A stretch of 64,000 bases of DNA from Phytophthora colocasiae. Lineage: Eukaryota; Oomycota; Peronosporomycetes; Peronosporales; Peronosporaceae. A model generated the notes under the pieces. It had not been told where the DNA came from. It saw only the letters and a program-made list of their open reading frames with translations, and did no database searches. This document shows positions 38,797-48,313 of this stretch, in pieces. Where the stretch lies: contig JAGKQI010000083.1 of assembly GCA_018806915.1 (NCBI GenBank), positions 496,001-560,000 of the forward strand, written 5' to 3'. Both the position numbers and the translations under genes were made by a program. Within the stretch, counting starts at the first letter, position 1, and each line of letters starts with the position of its first letter.

Positions 38797-39116
38797 TTGG
38801 AGTAATATTGTAGGCGAAAAACACGTAGCTCATGAGCAGGAAGTCCACATATGATCGATGGGTAGGCACAAGGACGACACTCCCTTGCCGGTCGGCAAGA
38901 AGGTCGCGAATACGAGTCAGACCGGACTCATCCACGTGGATCTGATCGTACATGTTACGGCAAACCTTCCGCAACAGCCACCCGAACTTTCGAACAGACT
39001 TGTAGTCTAGCTGAGCAGCCATAGTTGACAGCATACTAGCAGCTTGACGCTCCACATCATCAATATCCATCCCGTGAGTTACTGCACGCTCTTCAATAGC
39101 AGCACGGACAACTTCT
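38797..39116 (-). pseudogene. Fragment of DHAP/glycerol-3-phosphate acyltransferase
   Basis: The minus-strand frame contains the acyltransferase motif I, VLVPTHRSYVDFLLMSY, with the catalytic His-x4-Asp, preceded by a helical region (SVRKFGWLLRKVCRNMYD). This is the pattern of GNPAT/GPAM enzymes, which make the first step of ether-lipid or glycerolipid synthesis. Motifs II to IV are missing. The frame runs on to 38753, but that tail is antisense to the reductase fragment. At the other end the homology stops at 39116, directly against a pectate lyase fragment. Confidence 0.7.
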
Positions 39117-39118
39117 GA

Positions 39119-39360
39119 TCAAGAACCTCAAGGTCAACGTCAAGAACGTGTACGCTGTGGACGGCCGCGTTAGTGTCGTGACGGTGAACGAGAACTGGGG
39201 CGACCAGGCCACCCTCGAGAACATCAAGATCAAGGGCAAGAAGATCAACGTGTGCTCGTGGTCGGACGGCACCACGTCTGGTGGCGAACCGGATGAGGCT
39301 GGTGCTGGTCCTTCGGGCAACCTCTGCAAGTACTCGCCCAGCACCATCACATACGTTTAA
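39119..39360 (+). pseudogene. 3' fragment of the PL3 pectate lyase gene
   Basis: The last 80 or so codons are nearly identical to 37550-37793, including the stop region (only the final codons differ). It has no start, signal peptide or catalytic part. The 3' flank differs from that of the two full copies. Confidence 0.88.
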
Positions 39361-39422
39361 GTTATGTAGAAGAGCTCTTTATTTCCAAGTTGTGCGTTCA
39401 GTCCAAATAGATTTAATCTATC

Positions 39423-40364
39423 TTATGTCGGGATATTCCTGCCGTCTGGATTGATTCGTGCGTGTTTGAACACGTAGGAAACGTCCTCTATGGACCCCAA
39501 AATACGGAGTATGGGAGTGAGTAAATCCATTTGGGACTGCATGCTCGAAACTCGTGCAGCATTTTCATCCCACGTGAACCGCATCCTACCGTCGACTTCC
39601 AACTGGCGGTCTAGCAGTCTCATTGCAAGAGGAGACAGCGTATCTCCATTCATCAGGTGTGGGAAAGCGTATCGAATCGTGTTCTTCGACACCGTCGCCA
39701 TCCTCTTGAAGGTCGCCTCGATAATATTCTCACTATCTCTATCTAGTCGTACGAGTTGGATTTCAATGTCCGGGTGAATCATCGAAATTTGTCGCCACTT
39801 GTACAGAATAGCATCGACGCCGATAGCTGTATCGTAGGCGACATCTGGCGCCATAACGACTCGCAAGAATTTTTCCTGGACTCCAATTTCGGCCCGTGGA
39901 AGGTTGATAGAACGACTCAATCCGTGTCGAAAGAGACGAAAGTATTCCACAGCGACACCCCAACAAGTCGACGTTGTCACAAAAGGAGAGGGGGTGCCTT
40001 GTTCGCGAAACAATCTCAATGTATCGCGGTGGGCAGATTCAGACCCGAGCATGCTCTGATAGATTCTCTCCAGTTGCTCAATATTTTCTTGTAGCAAACC
40101 CACACTCTTGCTTAGAGAAAGGAGTTTGTCTTCCTTCTTCTTTCGGTACCGCTGTTGAGCCGCTCGTCGTTTCTCTCGATGACGCAGCATCCAAGCAATG
40201 TCCTTCTGTGGCATATCGATGCTAGTTGTGTTCATTTTCTTTCTCGGTGGAACTGCATCGTACGACGAACGCGGGAATAGAGCAACTTCTGGCAACTTCT
40301 GCTGCTGTGCCGGTCTGGTCGGATTTTCGTGACGATTCACGAAGGTTATCGTAAAGTTCTGCAT
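39423..40364 (-). CDS. bZIP transcription factor, oomycete type
   Basis: The protein is 313 residues. The ATG at 40364 is chosen; the frame extends 35 codons upstream without an ATG. The basic region RHREKRRAAQQRYRKKKEDK (61-80) is followed by leucine-type heptads (about 81-105). Compared with canonical bZIPs of the Yap1 type (N-R-A-A-Q-x-x-F-R), the invariant Asn is replaced by Arg66, while Arg74 is kept. Oomycete bZIPs with replacements at that Asn have been described. The C-terminal 200 residues form a conserved helical domain shared with the 32578-33573 protein. It probably binds DNA as a dimer in the nucleus; the regulated genes are unknown. Confidence 0.82.
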   Translation of the reverse strand: MQNFTITFVNRHENPTRPAQQQKLPEVALFPRSSYDAVPPRKKMNTTSIDMPQKDIAWMLRHREKRRAAQQRYRKKKEDKLLSLSKSVGLLQENIEQLERIYQSMLGSESAHRDTLRLFREQGTPSPFVTTSTCWGVAVEYFRLFRHGLSRSINLPRAEIGVQEKFLRVVMAPDVAYDTAIGVDAILYKWRQISMIHPDIEIQLVRLDRDSENIIEATFKRMATVSKNTIRYAFPHLMNGDTLSPLAMRLLDRQLEVDGRMRFTWDENAARVSSMQSQMDLLTPILRILGSIEDVSYVFKHARINPDGRNIPT

Positions 40365-41317
40365 TGTCGACGCTGAGTTTGCGGATCGGAACGGAGGGGA
40401 TCGTCGGAACTGGAGAAAGTTAGGAAATGAGTTCGATGCACACGGAAGACTGTGTAACTTCCAAAACAAGTTTATGAGATGAATCTACAAGTTTACGCTA
40501 AGTGACAGCTACCGCTATCAGTAGAGATGCAAATCTCGAGAGAGTCTTTGACAATAATCATCACTGCCACGTACCATTACGGCACCCATGCACTTCCACG
40601 TTCTATCAGATACCATGTATTCCGTGTACAATATTTACGCGCGGAGGCAGTCATTTCTTTTTACCGTAGTGAGTAGAGTTTTGCGCAAGAAGAAGAAGAA
40701 GAAGTAACTACTTAGTGGACATATCGTTACTTTTGCGCAAGAAGTGCATCGTAAGCAAAGAGCAGACCTCTGAATAATTTTTGCGTCGGAAGACATGTTT
40801 GTAAGTTACAACTTGTAACCCATGATGATGTCATAGGAACGCAGATATTCGCTACTCGAGGAATGCTTTCTCTTCGTGTCAGTCAGAGAATTACCATCAG
40901 GTACTGTACTTGAAAAATGACTGATGAATACTCCCTATACATGTGACGTAGTATTGTACTCAGTAGGAAATTATTTGATTAACTAGATATGTGGACAACT
41001 CTTTGGACTAACTTGCAACGATCTCAAGCTAGCTGTAGATACACTGTTCTACCTTGACTGATGGTCGACCCAAATTTGGGCATTCGTTCCGAATGGAGAT
41101 CAATCGGCAGGTCAAAACGTAACTGTTGGATCAGTTGCGTGATGGTTTTCAGCTCATCCGTATGCTGGTAAATTAACTGATAATGCATCCTGTAGACTGG
41201 ATATTCGCCACATTTGGCAGTAGTGCCTTTGTTTTTCGAAAGTATATGTCATTCCAAAGTCTCCATGTGCATGAAAGGCTACGGCGAACTCTCCATATTA
41301 GTAGGTCCTTAGACATA
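40365..41317. other. Intergenic, no gene seen
   Basis: This is AT-rich sequence with a short GAA run (40688-40703) and no convincing coding sequence or repeat. Confidence 0.5.
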
Positions 41318-41530
41318 TCATACCAAGTTGAGGAAGATTGCGACGATAGAGCGCCAGAAAATGGTTTCCATTGACGACATGGAGTACGTGAGGTACTTGA
41401 CGGCAGTTGTGGTCAGGCTGAATGAGACTGCGGACAGTGCCACGCACGTCATGCCAAAAAGCGCGTGTGGTTTGTCGTCGATCCTGGACGTCGTAGGTAC
41501 CAAAGGTTTACTCTCGGAAACGGTTTTCAT
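41318..41530 (-). pseudogene. N-terminal fragment of a DMT/EamA transporter
   Basis: About 70 codons from the ATG at 41530 encode a hydrophilic N-terminus, a first membrane helix (LFGMTCVALSAVSFSLTTT) and the SSMETIFWRSIVA block of EamA-type transporters such as SLC35G. Homology ends near 41320. The rest of what looks like the same gene lies in opposite orientation at 42920-44250. Flipping the segment between them would bring the two ends together. Confidence 0.7.
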
Positions 41531-41828
41531 TTTCGGTTTAGTTGAAGTTACCACTTAAGAAACGGGGCTGTTCCTTCATTAGACTGCAACTTTTGAGTCA
41601 CCGACACGAAAATATTCTGTGGTTCAGAGTGCATTGCGGTAACTGTCCGCTACGTTCTTTCCTTGTTTACAAATGTATGACTTCGGTTTCCTCAAAGATT
41701 TGCGCGTTTTCTTGAAAGAATTCGGGATCAGAACTACACATGCACCACGAACTCGTATTTGTTCACTGTTTTGTTCACAACTACACATAAAACAACGTCA
41801 CTACCATCTACACACTCCAAAAGAACCT

Positions 41829-42476
41829 TTAAGCGCGTAGTTTACGACCTCCCTGCTTCACCAGCGCTGCGGCTTGTTGAGCTGCCTTCGTCACGCTGCC
41901 ATCCATCGGGTACGTGATGTGAGCCATCGTGTTGAAGCCATTCGCGCACACCGGATCGCCAAGGTTGCAGAATTCAATCGCCTTCGCTCCGTACAACTGA
42001 CTGGAGCTCTTGATCGTCTGTCCCATGAGCTTCAGCGGGTTTCCGAACGTCACGATCGCCTTGATACGCGGCGCCAGAGATTCCGGAATACTTGAACCAA
42101 CACCGAGCATTGTCTTGATACCGATCGAGATATCTGTGACACTGGCGCCTTGCGAGTACCCGCCAAGCACGAAGACCGTGTTAGGACATTGTTGAGCTAC
42201 CGAAGTGACGTGGTTTGTCATGTCCGTAGCTCCCGGTCCAGCACTGGTCTGTGTCATTGACGCAAGGTAATTGACAGCGTAGGACGAGACGCTCATCCCA
42301 GCGAGATTGGATTTGAGACCACTGACGAGGGGGGTACCGCAGATCCCGAGGCCTGGCATCTCGCCACTACCACGAGCGAAAACAATGTGGACATCGGAGC
42401 ATTCAGCACTGGTAACGGCGGGGCTGAGTAGCATCAGCAGAAGAGAAGCGAGGATCGTGGAAATAGCGAAGTTCAT
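41829..42476 (-). CDS. Secreted cutinase
   Basis: The protein is 215 residues. The ATG at 42476 begins a signal peptide (about 1-25); the open frame continues nine codons upstream from a non-ATG codon. The catalytic triad is visible: Ser108 in GGYSQGAS, Asp174 in GDPVC and His186 in MAHITYP. It is closely related to the cutinase at 13422-14069 and of equal length. The gene appears to lie within a small inverted segment that splits a transporter gene. Nothing in the coding sequence suggests damage, so it is probably functional. Confidence 0.93.
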   Translation of the reverse strand: MNFAISTILASLLLMLLSPAVTSAECSDVHIVFARGSGEMPGLGICGTPLVSGLKSNLAGMSVSSYAVNYLASMTQTSAGPGATDMTNHVTSVAQQCPNTVFVLGGYSQGASVTDISIGIKTMLGVGSSIPESLAPRIKAIVTFGNPLKLMGQTIKSSSQLYGAKAIEFCNLGDPVCANGFNTMAHITYPMDGSVTKAAQQAAALVKQGGRKLRA

Positions 42477-42919
42477 TGTCGATGGGGCTTTCGTAGGATG
42501 CAAGAAATTGCCGAATGAAGTGGTTGATTAACGACGAACAGCGAGAAGAAGTTGCCACTTTGGTCCGCCACCAGGATGTTTAGTTGACTATAAAAACTCC
42601 TGCCAGCCGGAGTCGAGAAAGCCGCCATCTCTGCCCCAGACGGCGCCATCTTGACCGCAATCTATGAAGGATACTCGACAGTATGAAGCAGACCGACCGA
42701 CCATCTTGCTTTCTCACGTTCAGACGGTGGAAGTCGAGTGACCGCAATCATCTTGATCTACGATCTTATCGGCCAACGTTGAAGTGCATCCTGTTTCAGC
42801 GAAAACAATGGTTTGCTGTATCTACAAACACGTATTATACCTGCGTCGACTGGACATTGCCTCCTACAATACAATACAATACTTACTGAGTACAATACAA
42901 TATCTCTTGTTGATACTTG

Positions 42920-44250
42920 CAAAAATTGGAGGAAGTGTATCTGGATCAGTGGACAATCGCTGCACATTGCCTCCAGTGATCGATTCATGCTCTTCTGCCG
43001 CTGTATAGTGGGGGTTTCTTCCATCTCCTTCGCGTTTTACGCGCTACCGCAAATGGTATTGCTCTAGCGCGATCGTATTTACTTCACCCGTCTTCACCTT
43101 CTTTCTGGCAAGTTTTCGTGAGTTTTGCATTTTATTTTGCTTTCAGGGGGCCTGCCTTCTGCATGAACACATCGACAAAACCAGTTTTGCCTGCGCAATT
43201 CTCTCTTTCAGTGGGTTATTGTGCGTCGTCCGTCCTAGTTTCATCTTTGGGACGACCCACGCAACAGCAGACACGAATGGGTCGTGGATTGCGATCGGAT
43301 CAGCTCTTCTTGGTGCAATTGGCCAGGCGTTCGTGTACCGACTTCCCTTTGTCTAAGGCGCACCCTATCTTCGGGTGATGAGCAGGTCTCCAAAAAGTTG
43401 ATCTTCGGAGATGAGCAGTCAAAACCGTGGTATCGATTAGCAGAATGCCTACGCAAAGATTCACTCGTCGTTGCCAATACGGTATCCGTATCGGAGTCGA
43501 TTTCGCCGATCTGTTCGTCCAGAACGTGCAAGCCAGCAAGCTCGGCAGCTCGTTCGCATTGCAGTCTCGGCTTTTGTGAGCTTGGACGTTGTAGCTTGTA
43601 GCAACTTCAGTGGCTTTTAGGCTAAGCATGAGCGCAGAAACTGGAACGCCTTCTTGCCTCAGGTCGTTGATCCAGTCGAGTCGACTGTCGACGATCTCGC
43701 CTTGCGGGCTGAATCTTGAATGGTAGCACGCCACAAAAATAGAAGCGCCAAGTTCAATGTCGCCTTTGACAGAGGTAGTGATTCGTATCGCTATGATTGG
43801 TTGAAACCCTGTGTCGCCTGTATGCGGTGACGCCTTAGACAAAGGGAAGTCGGTATATTTCAGTCCGGAAGCTGAAAGGAATTCACTACATGGTCGTGGT
43901 GCACTACTTCCTTCTCTTCAACATCGTTGGTTCGCTCTCATATGTGCTGCTCGTGCAACAGTTATGTATTTTGTAGAGCTAGTATTATTTTTCCGACCGC
44001 GAGATATTTACCATCTTGTGACTTCGTTATGCCTTCGACCATCAGCGTTTGGGCTGCAGTGCTTTGCAGTGGAGTCTTCACCTTTGTGGGTCAATTACTA
44101 CTAACCAAGGGTTTCCAGCTCGAAAAAGCGGGTATCCCGTCGGACGTGCGCTATTTGGACGTTGTGTTTATCTTCATTTGGAACTCGCTTCTTCTCGGCG
44201 AACGAATTAACCACTAGAGTATTGTCGGAGCCATTATCATCTGAGCGTGT
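42920..44250 (+). pseudogene. DMT/EamA transporter, broken remainder
   Basis: Plus-strand pieces in several frames make up most of a drug/metabolite transporter. They are SSDRFMLFCRCIVGVSSISF with FAFYALPQM (about 42975-43065), AIVFTSPVFTFFLAS (about 43070-43115), LSFSGLLCVVRPSFIFG (from about 43203) and, after a 516 bp inserted element, HYMVVVHYFLLFNIVGSLSY (about 43885-43945). The last pieces are TFVGQLLLTKGFQLEKAG and VVFIFIWNSLLLGERINH (about 44080-44215), then a stop. Several frame changes and the insertion show it is dead. Its missing N-terminus is probably the fragment at 41318-41530. Confidence 0.75.
43338..43853 (-). mobile_element. Deleted pogo-type DNA element, copy 1
   Basis: Terminal inverted repeats of about 22 bp (CCGACTTCCCTTTGTCTAAG and its complement) flank a 516 bp element with TA on both sides. 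A minus-strand frame (to 43842) retains a piece typical of pogo/CENP-B-type N-terminal helix-turn-helix regions (LDWINDLRQEGVPVSALMLS). The catalytic domain is absent, so this is a non-autonomous internal-deletion derivative. It sits inside the broken DMT transporter. A second copy at 45629-46143 differs by one base in length. Confidence 0.85.
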
Positions 44251-44357
44251 TCTGTTATCGCTCTTCGCAAAGCAGCATAAACAGAATTGTGAAAGCTGTA
44301 AAAAAAATTGTTCAAGAAGCATTTAACCTCTACGTCTTCAGTGTCTTCATTCTCTCT

Positions 44358-44831
44358 TTACACTATAGCAACAAGCGCATTGACAACTCCCACGAAAGTT
44401 GCGATAACCCCAACGAACCAGCAGTTGGATCGGTGTGGTTGAATCGCGTTCGCGTACATGTACGTGTGCAGGCAGCGAGACACCGTGTAGAAGATCAAAG
44501 CGCTGGCATGCACAACGTCATTACTATCAGCCAGCACGCCACCGCCGAATACAAACAGCGCAAAGGGAATGGACTCGAGGTCGTTGGCGATGATCCGTTG
44601 CCAACGATGCACCTCTGCACGTTTCTTGATCACAGCGTTGTCGTCCGTTCTGGTTAGTCCGTAATCCATCGCACGGCCTTCCGCCATCGCCAACCGAGCA
44701 TCTTCAGGCGGACGACTACCAGCCTTGAACGACAAAGGTCCTTGGATGAACGTGACCATCAAGAACTTGAGATACAGCACGGAACTGCATGCGACGTAGA
44801 CCTTGACGTTACCAGCTACCATCTTGTCCAT
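44358..44831 (-). CDS. MAPEG family protein 2
   Basis: The protein is 157 residues with four membrane segments. The start at 44831 has a second in-frame ATG three codons later that aligns better with the relatives (MVAGNVKVY). The loop motif is RPPED, the helix-two motif HRWQRIIANDLESIPFALF, and the helix-three motif RCLHTYMYANAIQPHRS. It is the leftmost member of the six-gene row. Only 214 bases separate its start from the stop of the next gene at 45046. The sequence between FGGGVLADSN and VVHASAL is more divergent than in its neighbours. Confidence 0.9.
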   Translation of the reverse strand: MDKMVAGNVKVYVACSSVLYLKFLMVTFIQGPLSFKAGSRPPEDARLAMAEGRAMDYGLTRTDDNAVIKKRAEVHRWQRIIANDLESIPFALFVFGGGVLADSNDVVHASALIFYTVSRCLHTYMYANAIQPHRSNCWFVGVIATFVGVVNALVAIV

Positions 44832-45045
44832 AGACTAGTTTCCTTCGAGTTCTTATGCCGTAGCTGTCCAGTTGGATAATAGTCAACTCACGGCCTGTTC
44901 CAGCTTGATCAGTCCCGAGACGAACCGCAAACGATTAGTTCCACGTCCGATGTTTACCGTCCACTTCTACCTACACCTTCAACACGACTTGAATTCCTCA
45001 CGATCTCTTTTATTTGAAAACATACCAGCTCCCTAGCTAAAACGT

Positions 45046-45522
45046 TTACAGGATGGCGGCGACGGCGTTGCCAACACCCACGAGCGTAGCGAGCACGCCG
45101 ACGCCCCAGCAAAGCGCACGATGCGGCTGCATGGCGTGCGCGTACACGTACGTGTGCAGGCAACGCGCGACCGTGTAGACGGTCATGGCGCCGGCGTGCA
45201 CCGTCGGGTTGCTGCCGGCCAAGATGCCGCCGCCGAAGATGAAGAGCGCGAACGGGATGGACTCCAAGTCGTTGCTGACAATGCGCGTCCAACGGTGTTC
45301 GGCCTCGCGCGCCTTCAACACCTTCTCGTCGTCGGTCTTGTCCAGACCGTACGTCTGCTTGCGGCCCTTGCCGATGGTCTTAGCCAAGCTGAGACTGGCA
45401 TCCTCAGGCGGGCGACCACCCGAACGGAACTTCTTGCCACCTTGCACACCCGTTGCGAGCAGGAACTTCAAATACAGCACGGAGCTGCAGGCAATGTAGA
45501 CTTTGGTGTTGGCGTCGACCAT
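45046..45522 (-). CDS. MAPEG family protein 3
   Basis: The protein is 158 residues, starting at the ATG at 45522 (MVDANTKVYIACSS). The upstream extension of the frame begins at a TTG and was ignored. The motifs RPPED, HRWTRIVSNDLESIPFALF and RCLHTYVYAHAMQPHRALCW are complete. It is GC-richer than the copies on either side. A pogo-type element lies 107 bases upstream of the start (45629-46143), possibly within the promoter. Confidence 0.92.
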   Translation of the reverse strand: MVDANTKVYIACSSVLYLKFLLATGVQGGKKFRSGGRPPEDASLSLAKTIGKGRKQTYGLDKTDDEKVLKAREAEHRWTRIVSNDLESIPFALFIFGGGILAGSNPTVHAGAMTVYTVARCLHTYVYAHAMQPHRALCWGVGVLATLVGVGNAVAAIL

Positions 45523-45628
45523 GATACACGGATCTCGGAAGCTTTTTCGGTTGTGGTCCCCCCCCCTGCCTGCCACGTACGACAATTCCGACGGCTGACA
45601 CGCGCCCAGGTCGCGTTAGTACACTGTA

Positions 45629-46143
45629 CCGACTTCCCTTTGTCTAAGGCGCACCCTATCTTCGGGTGATGAGCAGGTCTCCAAAAAGTTATCTTCGGAG
45701 ATGAGCAGTCAAAACCGTGGTATCGATTAGCAGAATGCCTACGCAAAGATTCACTCGTCGTTGCCAATACGGTATCCGTATCGGAGTCGATTTCGCCGAT
45801 CTGTTCGTCCAGAACGTGCAAGCCAGCAAGCTCGGCAGCTCGTTCGCATTGCAGTCTCGGCTTTTGTGAGCTTGGACGTTGTAGCTTGTAGCAACTTCAG
45901 TGGCTTTTAGGCTAAGCATGAGCGCAGAAACTGGAACGCCTTCTTGCCTCAGGTCGTTGATCCAGTCGAGTCGACTGTCGACGATCTCGCCTTGCGGGCT
46001 GAATCTTGAATGGTAGCACGCCACAAAAATAGAAGCGCCAAGTTCAATGTCGCCTTTGACAGAGGTAGTGATTCGTATCGCTATGATTGGTTGAAACCCT
46101 GTGTCGCCTGTATGCGGTGACGCCTTAGACAAAGGGAAGTCGG
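45629..46143 (-). mobile_element. Deleted pogo-type DNA element, copy 2
   Basis: This 515 bp element is almost identical to 43338-43853, in the same orientation and with the same terminal inverted repeats and flanking TA. The only change I noticed is loss of one G near 45691. It contains the same helix-turn-helix remnant frame (45689-46132). It lies between two MAPEG genes. Confidence 0.87.
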
Positions 46144-46285
46144 TAAACGCGTTACAGAGACGGCCGCAACCAACCTGTCCCAGACTCTATGGCACATCAA
46201 CTGCAACGCTCAGCGCAACATGAGCGGTGTGTCCACTGTTAGGCAAAAGCTCTACGTATATGATGGCAAATGTCTTAACTTTCTT

Positions 46286-46750
46286 CTAGTTTAGAACGGC
46301 TACGGCAGCGTTGCCTACGCCGACAAGTGTGGCGAGTACGCCAACGCACCAGCAAAGAGCACGGTGCGGCTGCATGGCGTTCAAATACACGTACGAGTGC
46401 AGACAACGCGCCGTCGTGTAGACTGTCATGGCACTGGCATGCACAACGGGGTTACTGCCGGCCAGGATGCCGCCGCCGAATACGAAGAGTGCGAACGGGA
46501 TGGACTCCAGGTCGTTGGCGATCACACGGCGCCAGCGGTGTTCCACCTCGCGCGCCTTTAGTACGCGTTCGTCGTCCGTCTTGGTGAGACCATAGTCCTG
46601 GTTGATCTTGGTCATGCCGAGCTTGTTGTCCTCAGGCGGGCGTCCACCGGAGACGAAGGTCTTGCCGCCTTGGATCCATGTGCACGCCAGGAACTTCAAG
46701 TACAGCACAGAGCTGCACGCCACGTACACCTTCACGTTGCTATCGACCAT
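46286..46750 (-). CDS. MAPEG family protein 4
   Basis: The protein is 154 residues, starting at the ATG at 46750 (MVDSNVKVY). The frame is open for another 77 codons upstream, but that part does not resemble the family. The motifs are RPPED, HRWRRVIANDLESIPFALF and RCLHSYVYLNAMQPHRALCW. It is most similar to the copy at 45046-45522 (shared FGGGILAGSNP and VYVACSSVLYLKFL), so these two look like the youngest tandem pair. It probably acts in endoplasmic reticulum or other internal membranes, as the family does. Confidence 0.92.
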   Translation of the reverse strand: MVDSNVKVYVACSSVLYLKFLACTWIQGGKTFVSGGRPPEDNKLGMTKINQDYGLTKTDDERVLKAREVEHRWRRVIANDLESIPFALFVFGGGILAGSNPVVHASAMTVYTTARCLHSYVYLNAMQPHRALCWCVGVLATLVGVGNAAVAVLN

Positions 46751-47001
46751 TGCTGCTGGAGAGATTGAGCTGGAGCTGGAGCGTTTAAGCAGGTCGCGAG
46801 TCGGTAATGAGGATCGGCGCGCAGACAGCGGCCTTGACGCGGTCGCGTCAATTTGGACGGGCACGTCAACATGGATTTGCTGAATGACGTTGATGGCAAG
46901 GTGCCAACGCTTGAGCAGCTCAGGGCAACGGCAAGACTGTGAATGGACAATGGAGGTTGATATCAAGCGCATAAAGTTCATTGGTGATCCTGGTTAGCTA
47001 G

Positions 47002-47496
47002 TTAGTTGGAGAAGGCACCGTACAGCGCGTTGCCGGCGCCCGTGGTGATGAAAATGACTCCGAACAGCCAGCACAGCGCGCGATGCGGGTGCATGGCGTT
47101 GGCGTACGCCACCGTGTGGAAGCAGCGCACCGCCGTGTAGCCAAGCATAGCGCCGATCTGCACGACCGGGTTGCCCTTGGCCATGACGCCAGCGCCAAAC
47201 ACCACGAGCGCCAACGGAATGGACTCGAGGTCGTTCTGCACGATGCGACGCCAACGCAGCTCCGTGATCTTGGCCTTCTGCAGCTTCTCGGCCTCCTCCT
47301 TAGTGGTCTCGGGAGGGGTGACTAGGCCGTACGTCTGCACGGGGTTACCCTTGGCCAATGGCAGCTTCTTGTCCTCAGGCGGACGACCACCAGCCTCAAA
47401 CGTCTTGGTGGCCTGAATGCCCGTGGCCAGCACGAACTTGACGTACAGCACGGCGGCGCAGGTCACGTAGGTCTTGAGTTCAGCGGAGGCAGACAT
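47002..47496 (-). CDS. MAPEG family protein 5
   Basis: The protein is 164 residues, the longest of the row because the first loop carries an insertion rich in Glu and Lys (PPETTKEEAEKLQKAK). The motifs are RPPED, LRWRRIVQNDLESIPLALV and RCFHTVAYANAMHPHRALCW. The HTVAY sequence is identical to the corresponding spot in mammalian mPGES-1 as I know the family. It starts at the ATG at 47496 and ends in FSN. Together with the next two genes it forms a subgroup beginning M-S-x-S-x-E-L-K or similar. Confidence 0.92.
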   Translation of the reverse strand: MSASAELKTYVTCAAVLYVKFVLATGIQATKTFEAGGRPPEDKKLPLAKGNPVQTYGLVTPPETTKEEAEKLQKAKITELRWRRIVQNDLESIPLALVVFGAGVMAKGNPVVQIGAMLGYTAVRCFHTVAYANAMHPHRALCWLFGVIFITTGAGNALYGAFSN

Positions 47497-47708
47497 TGAG
47501 GTGGTGCAGTGTTTCAAACGGGAAAATAGCAGAATGCCATCGGAGATCACGCGTGACGCACTGAGGACGAATCAACTGTACCATCCCGAAGACCAGGTCT
47601 CGTGTCGGATGGCGTGAAGAGCTCCGTTATCATTGGTCGAACTGCAACGTGAAAGCCGGATGAAAAGTTTTCGAAAACGATTGTCAGAGTTTTTCATTGA
47701 AAAGGGGT

Positions 47709-48185
47709 TTAGTTGAAGACACCGACGATCGAGTTGACACCACTGGCGATGATCATTAGTACGCCAATACGCCAGCACCAGGCTCGGTGTGGCTGCAACA
47801 TGTTAGCATACGCGTACGTGTGGAAACAGCGCACAAGCGTGTAGATGGCCAAACACGCGACGTAAAGCTCTTTGTTGCCATCAGCGAACACTCCTCCGAG
47901 GAACACCAGTAACGCCAACGGGATGGATTCCAAGTCGTTCTGGATGATTCTCTTCCAACGATGCTCGATCTCACGAGCCTTCTTTAGCTCCGTGTCGCTC
48001 TCATCGTTGAAAAGTCCGTAGTTCTGCTCACGTCGACCTTGAGCAAGCGCCAAGTTCTTGTCCTCCGGTGGACGACAACCAGCGTCAAATGTCTTGGTAG
48101 CTTGAATCCCTGTCGCAATGACAAACTTGAGGTAGAGGATGAAAGAGCAGACAATGTATGCTTTGAGTTCCGTAGAGCCACTCAT
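47709..48185 (-). CDS. MAPEG family protein 6
   Basis: The protein is 158 residues, starting at the ATG at 48185 (MSGSTELKAYIVCSF). The motifs are RPPED (preceded by Cys instead of Gly), HRWKRIIQNDLESIPLALL and RCFHTYAYANMLQPHRAWCW. It belongs to the same subgroup as 47002-47496 and 49599-50081 (shared IATGIQATKTF). The upstream region up to 49598 contains a 1.1 kb fold-back element, which begins 129 bases before this start and may influence its promoter. Confidence 0.92.
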   Translation of the reverse strand: MSGSTELKAYIVCSFILYLKFVIATGIQATKTFDAGCRPPEDKNLALAQGRREQNYGLFNDESDTELKKAREIEHRWKRIIQNDLESIPLALLVFLGGVFADGNKELYVACLAIYTLVRCFHTYAYANMLQPHRAWCWRIGVLMIIASGVNSIVGVFN

Positions 48186-48313
48186 GACTTCTGCTTGGAG
48201 TTAAACGCGTTGTGGATCGAGTCATTTTGCTACGTCAGGAAATACAGGTTTACGTAGAATAGCCAATTGAGAAGAATATCACGAAACAAGAAACTGAGGT
48301 CAAGCGCCAACTA

